A stretch of 64,000 bases of DNA from positions 62,001-126,000 of the forward strand of contig NZ_PYFP01000002.1 of the NCBI RefSeq assembly GCF_003056055.1. The letters are read 5' to 3'. Origin of the DNA: Glaciimonas sp. PCH181. GTDB lineage: Bacteria > Pseudomonadota > Gammaproteobacteria > Burkholderiales > Burkholderiaceae_D. The first letter of the stretch is position 1; every line of letters starts with the position of its first letter. Below the pieces are notes generated by a model. The model searched no databases. It was not told the origin of the DNA and was given only the letters and a program-made list of their open reading frames with translations. This document shows positions 37,247-44,886 of the stretch, in pieces. The position numbers and the translations under genes were made by a program.

Positions 37247-38563
37247 TCAATCCAAAGGCACGCTGCGATATCGATTCACTTCCGACGGCGATACCAACGT
37301 GGCGCTGTTTCCCCATGCGTTACGAATGTACGATACGACAGCCGCTACCTCAGCATCCGTCATATCCTGCGCAAACGGCGGCATGCCATAAGGACGCGGA
37401 TTGCCAGCAGTGGTTGGTGCAAAACCGCCATTTAATACTATCCGTATAGCGTTCACGGGCGAAGGCATGGTAATCGCACGATTGCCGGCCAGCGGCGGAT
37501 AGGCCACGGGCACACCTTTACCAGTGCTGAGATGGCATGCAACGCAATTATCCTTATACAGCTCAGCGCCCAGGGCTAAGACCTGATCGATCTCTTGCGG
37601 ACGCGCATACTCTTTTTCAGCCACCGGCCGCAGATCGGGACGTGGCAAAGTCTTTAAATAAACCGCCATCGCGGTGACATCGTCGTCGTGCAAATGCTGC
37701 AAACTGGCAGCAACCACCTCAGCCATCGGACCAAACACCGCACTGCGCGGGGAGACACCCGTCTTCAACAGTTCTGCGATGTGCTTGATCTCCCAATCCC
37801 CAAGGCCAATTTCAACATCCGATGTTAATGAAGGCGCGTACCAATTCACTACTGGAATAAAACCACCGCCCAATTCGCTTTTTAGGTCCAATCCGCCCAG
37901 CGCATTACGGGTCGAATGACAAGCACTGCAATGGCCCAAGCCCTGTACTAGATAAGCGCCGCGATTCCACTCGGCTGATTGCGTGCTCTCAGGTTGATAT
38001 ACACCCGGTCGGAAATACAACGCACGCCAGCCATATAACAGAACCCGATTGTTGTACGGAAAACGCAATTGCGGCGCAATATTCTTTTGCTTCACCGCCG
38101 GGATGCTGCGCAAATAAGCAAACATCGCGTCTGAATCCGCGCGCGATACCTTGGTGTAATTTGTATAGGGGAAAGCCGGATACAACAGCGTGCCATCTTT
38201 AGATTTACCGTTATGCAAGGCACGCCAGAAATCGTTGGGGTTCCAACTACCGATACCGGTTTCCTGATCCGACGTTAAATTTGGCGCATAAATCGCGCCG
38301 AATGGCGTCAGCACTGCGCGCCCACCGGCATATTTTTGGCCTCCCCGCACGGTATGACAAGCCATGCAATCGCCAGCTCGGGTCAGATAAGCACCACGCG
38401 CAATTTGATCAGCAAGTTGATGCGTCGCAAGCGGTGCTGCGATCTGCTTCGCGCGCGGATCTGGATCATCCACATTCAGGTAAGCCAGCGCACCAACGAT
38501 GACCAGAATCAGCGCAAACAAACTGCCAAAGCTCCATAACAAAATACGTCTACTTCTTGTCAT
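37247..38563 (-). CDS. Triheme membrane-anchored cytochrome c (dehydrogenase subunit type)
   Basis: 438 residues. An N-terminal helix (ILLWSFGSLFALILVIVGAL) anchors it, and three heme sites follow: CMACH at about residue 67, CSACH near 215 and CVACH near 347. The layout is that of the cytochrome c subunit of membrane alcohol, gluconate or aldehyde dehydrogenases of acetic acid bacteria and Burkholderiales, which pass electrons to ubiquinone. No catalytic dehydrogenase subunit is nearby. It is cotranscribed with the cytochrome at 38576 (12 bp apart). Confidence 0.92.
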   Translation of the reverse strand: MTRSRRILLWSFGSLFALILVIVGALAYLNVDDPDPRAKQIAAPLATHQLADQIARGAYLTRAGDCMACHTVRGGQKYAGGRAVLTPFGAIYAPNLTSDQETGIGSWNPNDFWRALHNGKSKDGTLLYPAFPYTNYTKVSRADSDAMFAYLRSIPAVKQKNIAPQLRFPYNNRVLLYGWRALYFRPGVYQPESTQSAEWNRGAYLVQGLGHCSACHSTRNALGGLDLKSELGGGFIPVVNWYAPSLTSDVEIGLGDWEIKHIAELLKTGVSPRSAVFGPMAEVVAASLQHLHDDDVTAMAVYLKTLPRPDLRPVAEKEYARPQEIDQVLALGAELYKDNCVACHLSTGKGVPVAYPPLAGNRAITMPSPVNAIRIVLNGGFAPTTAGNPRPYGMPPFAQDMTDAEVAAVVSYIRNAWGNSATLVSPSEVNRYRSVPLD

Positions 38564-38575
38564 TCTCGACTCCGC

Positions 38576-39349
38576 TTAATTCGGTACGCTGCCACAGGCA
38601 AGCGGAAGTTTTACTGGGCTGGCGGCGACTGCAGTCGCGCCCGCAGGAATCGGCTGGGCGGCCAGCCAGGCGGAGACCGCGCCGATATCTTCAGCGCTCA
38701 GCCGCTTCGCTACTTGCGCCATACAATCCGGCGCGGCAGCGTGACGTACCCCCGTCTGCCAGGCACCGATCTGCGCCACCAAATAGTCACGCGGCAAACC
38801 CAGCAAACCCGGCGTTGCAGGTAAAACACCGGTCATTGTGTTGCCATGACAAGCGATACAGGCAGGGATTTTTTTGCTGGCGTCGCCGTGCTGCACCAAT
38901 GTCTGCCCGCGCTCAAAACTAGCTTTCGATACGCTAAATGGTTGCGGTGCAGGATATGGTGGATGTTGATCCGCAAAATATTCTGCAATCTCATGAAGAT
39001 AAGCGTCAGACATGTGATCAACCATATAGGTCATCATCGGATACTGCCGTCTTCCGCTACGAAAATTGACAAGCTGGTTGTACAGATAGCCAGCCGGTTT
39101 GCCAGCGATCCGCGGATAATAACCATCGCTGGCAGCACGACCTTGTTTACCGTGACAGGCGGTGCAGGCGGTAAGGCGTTGCGCGATGGTATCTGGGACA
39201 GGCTGATTATCGACATCTTCCGCCGAGGCTGGGCCGCTGCAAAGCATAAAAATGCCAATTAAAACCGCAGTTATATTGAAGTTTGCGGCCATCGGCCATA
39301 ACCGACGCGGGGCACGTTTGGCGTAAGAAATTGACACGGATTTAATCAT
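38576..39349 (-). CDS. Diheme cytochrome c (c4-like)
   Basis: About 257 residues from the ATG at 39349; frames starting at 39397 or at an internal ATG (39292) are also possible since no clear ribosome-binding site is seen. A signal peptide (FNITAVLIGIFMLCSGPASA) precedes two c4-type domains with heme sites CTACHGKQG and CIACHGNTM. Such proteins are periplasmic electron carriers. With the triheme protein it forms a two-gene electron transfer unit. Confidence 0.88.
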   Translation of the reverse strand: MIKSVSISYAKRAPRRLWPMAANFNITAVLIGIFMLCSGPASAEDVDNQPVPDTIAQRLTACTACHGKQGRAASDGYYPRIAGKPAGYLYNQLVNFRSGRRQYPMMTYMVDHMSDAYLHEIAEYFADQHPPYPAPQPFSVSKASFERGQTLVQHGDASKKIPACIACHGNTMTGVLPATPGLLGLPRDYLVAQIGAWQTGVRHAAAPDCMAQVAKRLSAEDIGAVSAWLAAQPIPAGATAVAASPVKLPLACGSVPN

Positions 39350-39767
39350 CTTTTTTGCTATGACCTTGCATGAGTGGGCGCGACATTCAGCACTCACAGT
39401 GAAGCGGGACGATGACCATCTGCTGTGCGATAAGAAAACAATTTCGCTTTTAAATAGATGACAGCATGCCGACTATCGAACGGTAAAGCTTTCGCCAAAA
39501 CACGGGTAAATTTTATGTGCAGCGAAACAGCAACAGTCCCGGAGTATATCAATGTTCAGCACCAAGACAGTGCGCGGCATGATGAAATGCATGCAGGGAT
39601 AAATTGCATCGCCATGTCCATGCACTGCCAAGAACTTCTGCGAGGGTTTATAGAGGGCAGCGACAAAAAGGTGTGGATGGACAAATATGGGACCATCGGA
39701 CAAAAAAATACTGTCACCAATCCAATCGATAAGTGACAGCTATTAGGCTTGCGACCAGTTTCCCGAC
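39350..39767. other. Gene-free region before the cytochrome operon
   Basis: About 420 bp between the divergent cytochrome operon and the small gene at 39768. A 92-codon frame on the plus strand (39458-39736) has no clear ribosome-binding site or recognisable family and is not called. The segment beside 39349 should hold the cytochrome promoter. Confidence 0.4.
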
Positions 39768-39995
39768 TTACTTTGTGCTATGTTTTGGCGGAACGATGGG
39801 CTGATCTTTGGCTGGCCCGTCGGTGTTCGCATACACCTGCTCTTCCAAAATATCCAATTGCTGACTTCCGTCCAGCGCATGGCCGAATGCTGATTGCCGA
39901 GGAGGAGAAGTCGGCGGACTATTTGACTTAGTCGGCGCTTTACTGTTGTCAGTGTGCGCGTCGGTTTTATCTGGCGTTTGCTTGATATCAGGCAT
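39768..39995 (-). CDS. Small hydrophilic, proline-rich protein
   Basis: 75 residues with an AAGGGAA box correctly placed before the ATG. The first half is polar and disordered (KQTPDKTDAHTDNSKAPTKS), the second has FGHALDGSQQLDILEEQVYA. No signal peptide. Similar in style to the protein at 14749. No family is recognised. It opens the stress-gene cluster. Confidence 0.55.
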   Translation of the reverse strand: MPDIKQTPDKTDAHTDNSKAPTKSNSPPTSPPRQSAFGHALDGSQQLDILEEQVYANTDGPAKDQPIVPPKHSTK

Positions 39996-40231
39996 GAAAA
40001 TTCCCTTCTGTCATCACGAGGTTGATGCAACGATTAGTGAGAAGAACAACACTACAATACTCGCAATGCAGGACTTCTACCAATGATGAAAAGAAGAATG
40101 ATGAGAGCAGTTGAATGTCGCCGGTCATATACGAGCAAAATGTAAAATGCCTATGCAGGAATTTCCCGCATAGGCATCAAAATTAACTCCATCAGGCATT
40201 TGAAGAAACGACGATAGCGTTTGCTTCTGGC

Positions 40232-40657
40232 TTACCGACCGTAATAGCCGCCATCATAACGCTGTGAATAACCTTCTTGATAATAGCCACCGCGTGGATA
40301 GGCGCGTGCTGGTGGGTAATATACTTGCGGCGCTGGTTGGTAATAGACCGGCGCAGGGCGCACATAAACTGCTGCTGGCGGACCGTAATAAGCCGTCGGG
40401 CGACGGTAGTAACCGCCACGATCATAGCCGCGATCGTTGTAACCCCGATCATCACCGCGGGCTGTTGCGCCCACAGCAAGGCCGAGCACACTGCCAACTA
40501 TCGCGCCATTCCGACCGCCAACGGCGCCACCGATAGCAGCACCCGCCAGACCACCGATGACGACATTCGCGCCTTGGTCATAAGCGAACGCAGAAGCAGA
40601 AAAACTGGCTGCTGTAGCAACGAGCAGTGTAGCGATGATGGTTTTTTTAGCTAACAT
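40232..40657 (-). CDS. Exported glycine-zipper, Tyr/Pro-rich envelope protein
   Basis: 141 residues from the ATG at 40657 with a perfect AAAGGAG box. Signal peptide to residue 25 (SASAFA). Residues 32-65 are a glycine zipper (GGLAGAAIGGAVGGRNGAIV, GSVLGLAVGA), which usually inserts in membranes; the rest is Arg/Gly/Tyr and Pro rich (RPAPVYYQPAPQVYYPPA). Such proteins often belong to stress regulons of the envelope. Compare the Pro/Tyr-rich protein at 19571. Confidence 0.8.
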   Translation of the reverse strand: MLAKKTIIATLLVATAASFSASAFAYDQGANVVIGGLAGAAIGGAVGGRNGAIVGSVLGLAVGATARGDDRGYNDRGYDRGGYYRRPTAYYGPPAAVYVRPAPVYYQPAPQVYYPPARAYPRGGYYQEGYSQRYDGGYYGR

Positions 40658-40917
40658 GGTGGACTCCTTTAAGGGTCGAATACAGTGCAATTATTGTCAT
40701 TCCCACATCTTCCCAACTATTCCAGCACGATGTATAAATGCTGGGTTGGCGATGCGTTGAAGTGAATATAACAGCGTTACCATGCAGAAAAAGGACGCGA
40801 CACAGACTATTACACTTGCAATGCGGTAGTTACGTCTGACATAACTTTGCACCGATGCGTTACGCCAAAAATGCTTTATTTATAACAAAAACTGTAAAAC
40901 CGACGTCTATTCAGAGA

Positions 40918-41511
40918 TTAACTCCGGACATTTTTCTTTTTATCCACCAACACCTTCAGCCGCTGTCCAGTTTCCAGGTTTTGGGTCAGCATTGGTAAAA
41001 ATTTCTTGGCAAATGCTTTTACGTCGGCATCTTTGGCACGCTTTTGCGCTTGGTCAAACAAAGCAACCATATCCTTATGCGCCAATATTGCTATCTCGCG
41101 GCTGTACTCCCTGTCAAACCTTGCACCAACTAACTTCGACAACCTGAAAATAGACGCTTGTTGCATCTTGCTGGACACCTCTGGCAGTGACACTCCCTTA
41201 GCCAATGCTAAAAGCCTTAATTCAGCCAGGATGGTTTGCTGATCCGCAGCCATCGCCTGGGCAAATTTTTGCACCTCAGGGCTGGATGAACGCACTGCTG
41301 CCAACTTACTTGCCTCCAATTCTGCAAGGCCATCTTCCGCCACGTGTTGCAAAAACAGGGTTTCATGTCGCGACAAATCCGCGGCGCGCGCACTGCCGAA
41401 TCCTGAAGCCAGAGCGATAAAAAAACATAGCTGCATCAGGGAGAGAAGGCGACCGATAAATTGGGCGCGGGCCAGCGGAATGTTTGATGAGCGTGCCACG
41501 GATAGGGACAT
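40918..41511 (-). CDS. DUF4142-family periplasmic protein
   Basis: 197 residues. A signal peptide (residues 22-43, LLSLMQLCFFIALASGFGSA) precedes the DUF4142 four-helix domain (ETLFLQHVAEDGLAELEASK, SSPEVQKFAQAMAADQQTIL, EYSREIAILAHKDMVALFDQ). The domain resembles ferritin in fold but function is unknown; members are often induced by stress. It is the intact relative of the wrecked copy at 16116. It is divergent from the OsmB-like gene at 41852. Confidence 0.85.
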   Translation of the reverse strand: MSLSVARSSNIPLARAQFIGRLLSLMQLCFFIALASGFGSARAADLSRHETLFLQHVAEDGLAELEASKLAAVRSSSPEVQKFAQAMAADQQTILAELRLLALAKGVSLPEVSSKMQQASIFRLSKLVGARFDREYSREIAILAHKDMVALFDQAQKRAKDADVKAFAKKFLPMLTQNLETGQRLKVLVDKKKNVRS

Positions 41512-41851
41512 AAGGTCTTTCTCTTTCTATATAGAGAGTGATTCGGTACGAAATTTCACCAGAGAGATAACGTCGCTCCCTGATCCCGGGCTGACACGAG
41601 AGGCATAAATTCACCCCAATCGGCTACATACATCATCCATATCAAAAAAATTACGAAAATAGTCGCTATCGCTAACATCGCAAAACCACCGCTTGCAGGA
41701 AAAGTCCTACAGGGTAATGAGTGTATGGCTGATAGCAACAGTTACGGTAGAGGCAAAGAATACTACTACAAGCCGTTATCACGATATTGGCTGCAATAGT
41801 TTTTCTCCATCGGGGAAATATCCCGATATCTCTTCCAAAAAGGAAAGCATT
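41512..41851. promoter_or_regulatory. Divergent promoter region with TGCAGGA-N4-TCCTACA dyad
   Basis: 340 bp between DUF4142 and the OsmB-like gene. The dyad at 41694-41711 matches at six of seven positions in its half-sites and is the best example of the TGTAGGA motif in this window. A 40-codon hydrophobic frame (41556-41678, reverse) is too weakly supported to call. Confidence 0.4.
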
Positions 41852-42067
41852 ATGAAAACCGTACACAATATTCTTGTCAGCGCCGTCACCTTAACCCTGC
41901 TTGTTTCGCTAGCTGGTTGCGGCGGCATGTCCCACCGCGGTGCAGATACGGCAGTCGGTGCAGGCGTAGGCGGAGTAGCTGGCGCCGTGTTAACTGGCGG
42001 TAGTGCACTAGGTACTGTCGGCGGTGCAGCTGTTGGTGGCGTAGTCGGAAACCAGATCGGTAAATAA
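41852..42067 (+). CDS. OsmB-like glycine-zipper lipoprotein
   Basis: 71 residues from the ATG at 41852 with an AGGAA box. The lipobox is LAGC with Cys23 as the modified residue. The mature part is a glycine zipper (GAGVGGVAGAVLTGGSALG, GGAAVGGVVGNQIGK), as in OsmB, an outer-membrane lipoprotein induced by osmotic and envelope stress. It ends in a very strong terminator. Confidence 0.85.
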   Translation: MKTVHNILVSAVTLTLLVSLAGCGGMSHRGADTAVGAGVGGVAGAVLTGGSALGTVGGAAVGGVVGNQIGK

Positions 42068-42080
42068 TTCCGGTCAATAT

Positions 42081-42134
42081 AAAATGCTGCTGGCGGTTAT
42101 TGGACAATTGTCCAATAACCGCCAGCAGCATTTT
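42081..42134 (+). terminator. Terminator with a 54-bp perfect palindrome
   Basis: 27 bases (42081-42107) followed directly by their exact reverse complement (42108-42134), then TTTTT. It ends the OsmB-like gene on the plus strand and can also act toward the convergent ndh gene. Confidence 0.9.
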
Positions 42135-42186
42135 TAGATCAGAACTTGAATGCACACCTCGCGCATTTTCAACGCCCATCTTCTTG

Positions 42187-43542
42187 TTAATGTAACTTTA
42201 CGGAAGGTTTGGCATGTTTCATCAAACTACTGGCCGTCGCAGTAACGCCTGTGCGTATCGGCCCCAATAGTGCATTCAAATGCAGCAAATGCAAACTGGT
42301 GTACATCATACGGGCGAAGAAGCCGTCGACAAACCATCCCAGCTTTGTCAGCGATCCCATCAAAGTACCGACCGAGGTACTTTTGCCAAATGAGACTAGC
42401 GAACCATAATCTTTGTACACATACGGCGCATCAGATACGACCTGTTTTTTGTGTTCGCGGACAAACCTCCCCAGTAAATAGTCAGCCTGCTGATGCGCGG
42501 CCTGTGCACGTGGCGGCACCAGCCTGCCATCCGCACCGATGCTAGCGGCGCAATCGCCCAGCGCAAAAATATTCTGAGTCCCCTTTACCTGCAACGCCCC
42601 ATCTACTTCGAGCTGGCCTAATCTGGTGACAGGCAATCCGAGCGACTTTAACAAATCCGGCGCTTTGATCCCTGCCGACCAAACACACAAATCGGATGGG
42701 TAATCGTTGCCATTCGCATCCGTGACAAACCTATCCGCAATACTGGCTACACGACAATCGGTCACCACTCGTACATCCCGCTCGCGCAGCAGCTTGGTGG
42801 CGGCTTTAGACACGCGCTCTGGCAACGGTGCCAGCAAGCGCGGCGCACCTTCCAGAATAGTAATACGTACATCTTTATCAGGATGCAGCCGCGGAAAGTC
42901 GTAGTCGGTATACACACCGCTGGCTTCGCGTAATTCCGCTGCCAATTCAACGCCGGTTGCACCGCCGCCAACTATCACGATATCGATACCGGCATCTGGA
43001 GAAAATTCTTTTTTGACGTCGGCCAAGGCGAGCAATTTTAGTAAGCGTCGACGAAAATACTCTGCATCCTCTGTGGAATTGAGTGAAATGGTATTTTCTT
43101 CTGCGCCAGTCAGTCCAAAGTAATTGGACACGCTGCCAACCGCAATGACCAACTTACGGAAAGCAATCTGACGCGGTGGAAGTATCTCAGTTCCGACCTC
43201 ATCATTGAGCGCATCGACTGTAATGGTATTGTGCGCACTATCCAGCGCGCTCATCGCGCCATAGACGAAACGAAATTTATTATCATGCGCCAGCATTTGG
43301 TACGATAAACCCTCTTGATGTATATCACGGGTTCCCGCTGCGACTTCGTGCAAGGAAGGTTTCCAAATGTGGTACAAAGTGCGGTCCACCAGAGTGACAT
43401 GACCGTGGCCAAGTTTACGACCCAGCTTGCAGGCTAATTCGAGACCGCCAGCACCACCGCCCACGATGACGATTTCATTGGCATCTATTCCCTGATTGGC
43501 AATAGTCTGCATCATGATCTGATTCACATTTTCGTCCGACAT
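42187..43542 (-). CDS. ndh: Type II NADH dehydrogenase
   Basis: 451 residues. Two Rossmann loops bind FAD and NADH: IVIVGGGAGGLELACKLGRK (residues 25-44) and IVIVGGGATGVELAAELREA (near 190). FALGDCAAS is the FAD-binding end motif, and the C-terminal part is amphipathic for membrane attachment. The single-subunit enzyme feeds electrons from NADH to quinone without pumping protons. It lies inside the stress cluster, and GGTAGGACC is found 35 bp upstream of its start. Confidence 0.92.
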   Translation of the reverse strand: MSDENVNQIMMQTIANQGIDANEIVIVGGGAGGLELACKLGRKLGHGHVTLVDRTLYHIWKPSLHEVAAGTRDIHQEGLSYQMLAHDNKFRFVYGAMSALDSAHNTITVDALNDEVGTEILPPRQIAFRKLVIAVGSVSNYFGLTGAEENTISLNSTEDAEYFRRRLLKLLALADVKKEFSPDAGIDIVIVGGGATGVELAAELREASGVYTDYDFPRLHPDKDVRITILEGAPRLLAPLPERVSKAATKLLRERDVRVVTDCRVASIADRFVTDANGNDYPSDLCVWSAGIKAPDLLKSLGLPVTRLGQLEVDGALQVKGTQNIFALGDCAASIGADGRLVPPRAQAAHQQADYLLGRFVREHKKQVVSDAPYVYKDYGSLVSFGKSTSVGTLMGSLTKLGWFVDGFFARMMYTSLHLLHLNALLGPIRTGVTATASSLMKHAKPSVKLH

Positions 43543-43798
43543 TCTGCGACCCTTTATGCGTTATTATTTGATGCCTCAAGGTAGGACCGACGACCTTTAT
43601 TAATGCGGATTGGCTTAAAAAAGGCTACCGCAAATAGAAACTATCCCTACTATTTAAATATAGCCAATAGTCTACGTTGAGATAAGCGGTCTATGCAATA
43701 GCAGCATGGCTAGTACGCCGTTTTCACCTCATTTACACAACTGGTGAGCACAGTCAGTCTGCGTTATGATAAAAGAAGTCATCACCTCCGGAGGGCAT

Positions 43799-44230
43799 AT
43801 GTATCGAAAAATTCTTGTCGCCTACAATGGCACACCTGAAAGCCGTTGCGCGCTGCATGCCTGTATCCGCCTCGCGCCCGGCCCGGAAGTCGAAGTACAT
43901 CTTTTGGGCGTTATAAACCTCGCCACTTATTTAATGGCCGGTGAATTCGTTGCTGAATCAGCGATTACTTCGGAAAAAGCCCTGTTAGAGCAGGAATTGA
44001 CTAAGGGTCATAAGCTCCTAAGCGATGTCGGGCTGAAGGTCATTACCCACTTTGAGAGCGGCGAACCGATCAACGTCATAGGCGACCTGGTGACCCAGCT
44101 AGGGATCGATTTAGTGATCATCGCGCATTCTCGCAAGAAGCCTATGGCATTACGCTGGTGGCGCGGTTCCACCGACAGCTTGCTAGTAGAAAAGATCTCT
44201 TGCAGTATTCTGGTGGCGTCTGATTGCTAA
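43799..44230 (+). CDS. Universal stress protein (UspA family)
   Basis: 143 residues from the ATG at 43799, which has a full GGAGG box; the frame extends upstream to 43766 without support. The UspA fold is seen in YRKILVAYNGTPESRCALHA and DLVIIAHSRKKPMALRWWRG. The usual ATP-binding G-2X-G-9X-G(S/T) motif is only partly present, so ATP binding is uncertain. Single-domain cytoplasmic stress protein. Confidence 0.9.
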   Translation: MYRKILVAYNGTPESRCALHACIRLAPGPEVEVHLLGVINLATYLMAGEFVAESAITSEKALLEQELTKGHKLLSDVGLKVITHFESGEPINVIGDLVTQLGIDLVIIAHSRKKPMALRWWRGSTDSLLVEKISCSILVASDC

Positions 44231-44236
44231 AACAAA

Positions 44237-44262
44237 AAAAGAGCCCATTACAGGGCTCTTTT
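44237..44262 (+). terminator. Rho-independent terminator after the universal stress protein gene
   Basis: 10-bp perfect stem AAAAGAGCCC / GGGCTCTTTT with a 6-nt loop, preceded by an A run. Confidence 0.85.
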
Positions 44263-44271
44263 CCATACTTT

Positions 44272-44315
44272 TATCAATATAGCGCAATCCTTGTATCAAT
44301 ATAGCGCAATCCTTG
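44272..44315. repeat. 22-bp perfect tandem duplication
   Basis: The unit TATCAATATAGCGCAATCCTTG minus its last two bases is shown here only by position: 44272-44293 is repeated exactly at 44294-44315. Two copies only, downstream of the universal stress protein terminator. Probably a slippage event. Confidence 0.85.
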
Positions 44316-44416
44316 TGGCAAAAAAACGTCGATACTAAATGGCGAATTAAACGCACCAATTTAGTACCAACGTCTGGTCAGTGCGCACCAAATTGCGCAC
44401 TGCGATCGCGTCTGAA

Positions 44417-44602
44417 TCAGCGACCTTTTTGCGCGTCTTTGATGGACTCTTTCACATCTCCAACACCTTTTTGCACTTTTCCCGAAATTTGCTTTTCCAT
44501 CCCTTTGGCTTGTTGACTGTTGCTGCCAACCAATTTCCCGGTTTTCTCTTGAATTTTGCCAGCAGCTTCTTTAACGCTGCCTTTGACTTGGTCTTTGTTC
44601 AT
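44417..44602 (-). CDS. CsbD-family stress protein 1
   Basis: 61 residues from the ATG at 44602 with an AGGAG box; the longer frame to 44737 is not supported. MNKDQVKGSVKEAAGKIQEK followed by GKLVGSNSQQAKGMEKQISG is the CsbD pattern: a small, lysine-rich, helical protein of general stress regulons, function unknown. A second CsbD protein is at 49936. Confidence 0.85.
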   Translation of the reverse strand: MNKDQVKGSVKEAAGKIQEKTGKLVGSNSQQAKGMEKQISGKVQKGVGDVKESIKDAQKGR

Positions 44603-44886
44603 TTTTTCAAACTCCTGAGTAAATGAATAAATACGTGAATAAGAAATACACCGAACAACGCAGACCGCAAAATATTGCCGCACCCAATACCGTGGACAAA
44701 TGCAGCTAGCGACGCTACAAACAAAGAATTTGGGCACATTAAGACTATTTGCCGAACCCGCGCTTTTGGATGTGTTTACACTTTAGCTGGGAAAGTTATC
44801 GCTATCTATCAGACATCTTCTGATAACAATGTAGGAATTGGCGCAATTTGCAGTTTGACGCCAGCACGATGCGAGTACGATGGCTA
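44603..44886. other. Intergenic region, CsbD / sensor kinase, with TGTAGGAATT
   Basis: 284 bp without a gene. The stretch directly right of the CsbD start should hold its promoter. TGTAGGAATTG is at 44830-44840, 228 bp upstream of the CsbD start and close to the end of the histidine kinase gene. Confidence 0.4.

Noticed and set aside
39458..39736. 92-codon plus-strand frame
   Set aside because: No ribosome-binding site at either possible start and no recognisable domain.
41556..41678. 40-codon hydrophobic reverse-strand frame
   Set aside because: A membrane-like segment is present, but the ribosome-binding site is weak and the region looks like the promoter of the DUF4142 gene.
44272..44315. 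Possible CRISPR-like repeat
   Set aside because: It is two directly adjacent copies without spacers and without cas genes; a simple tandem duplication.
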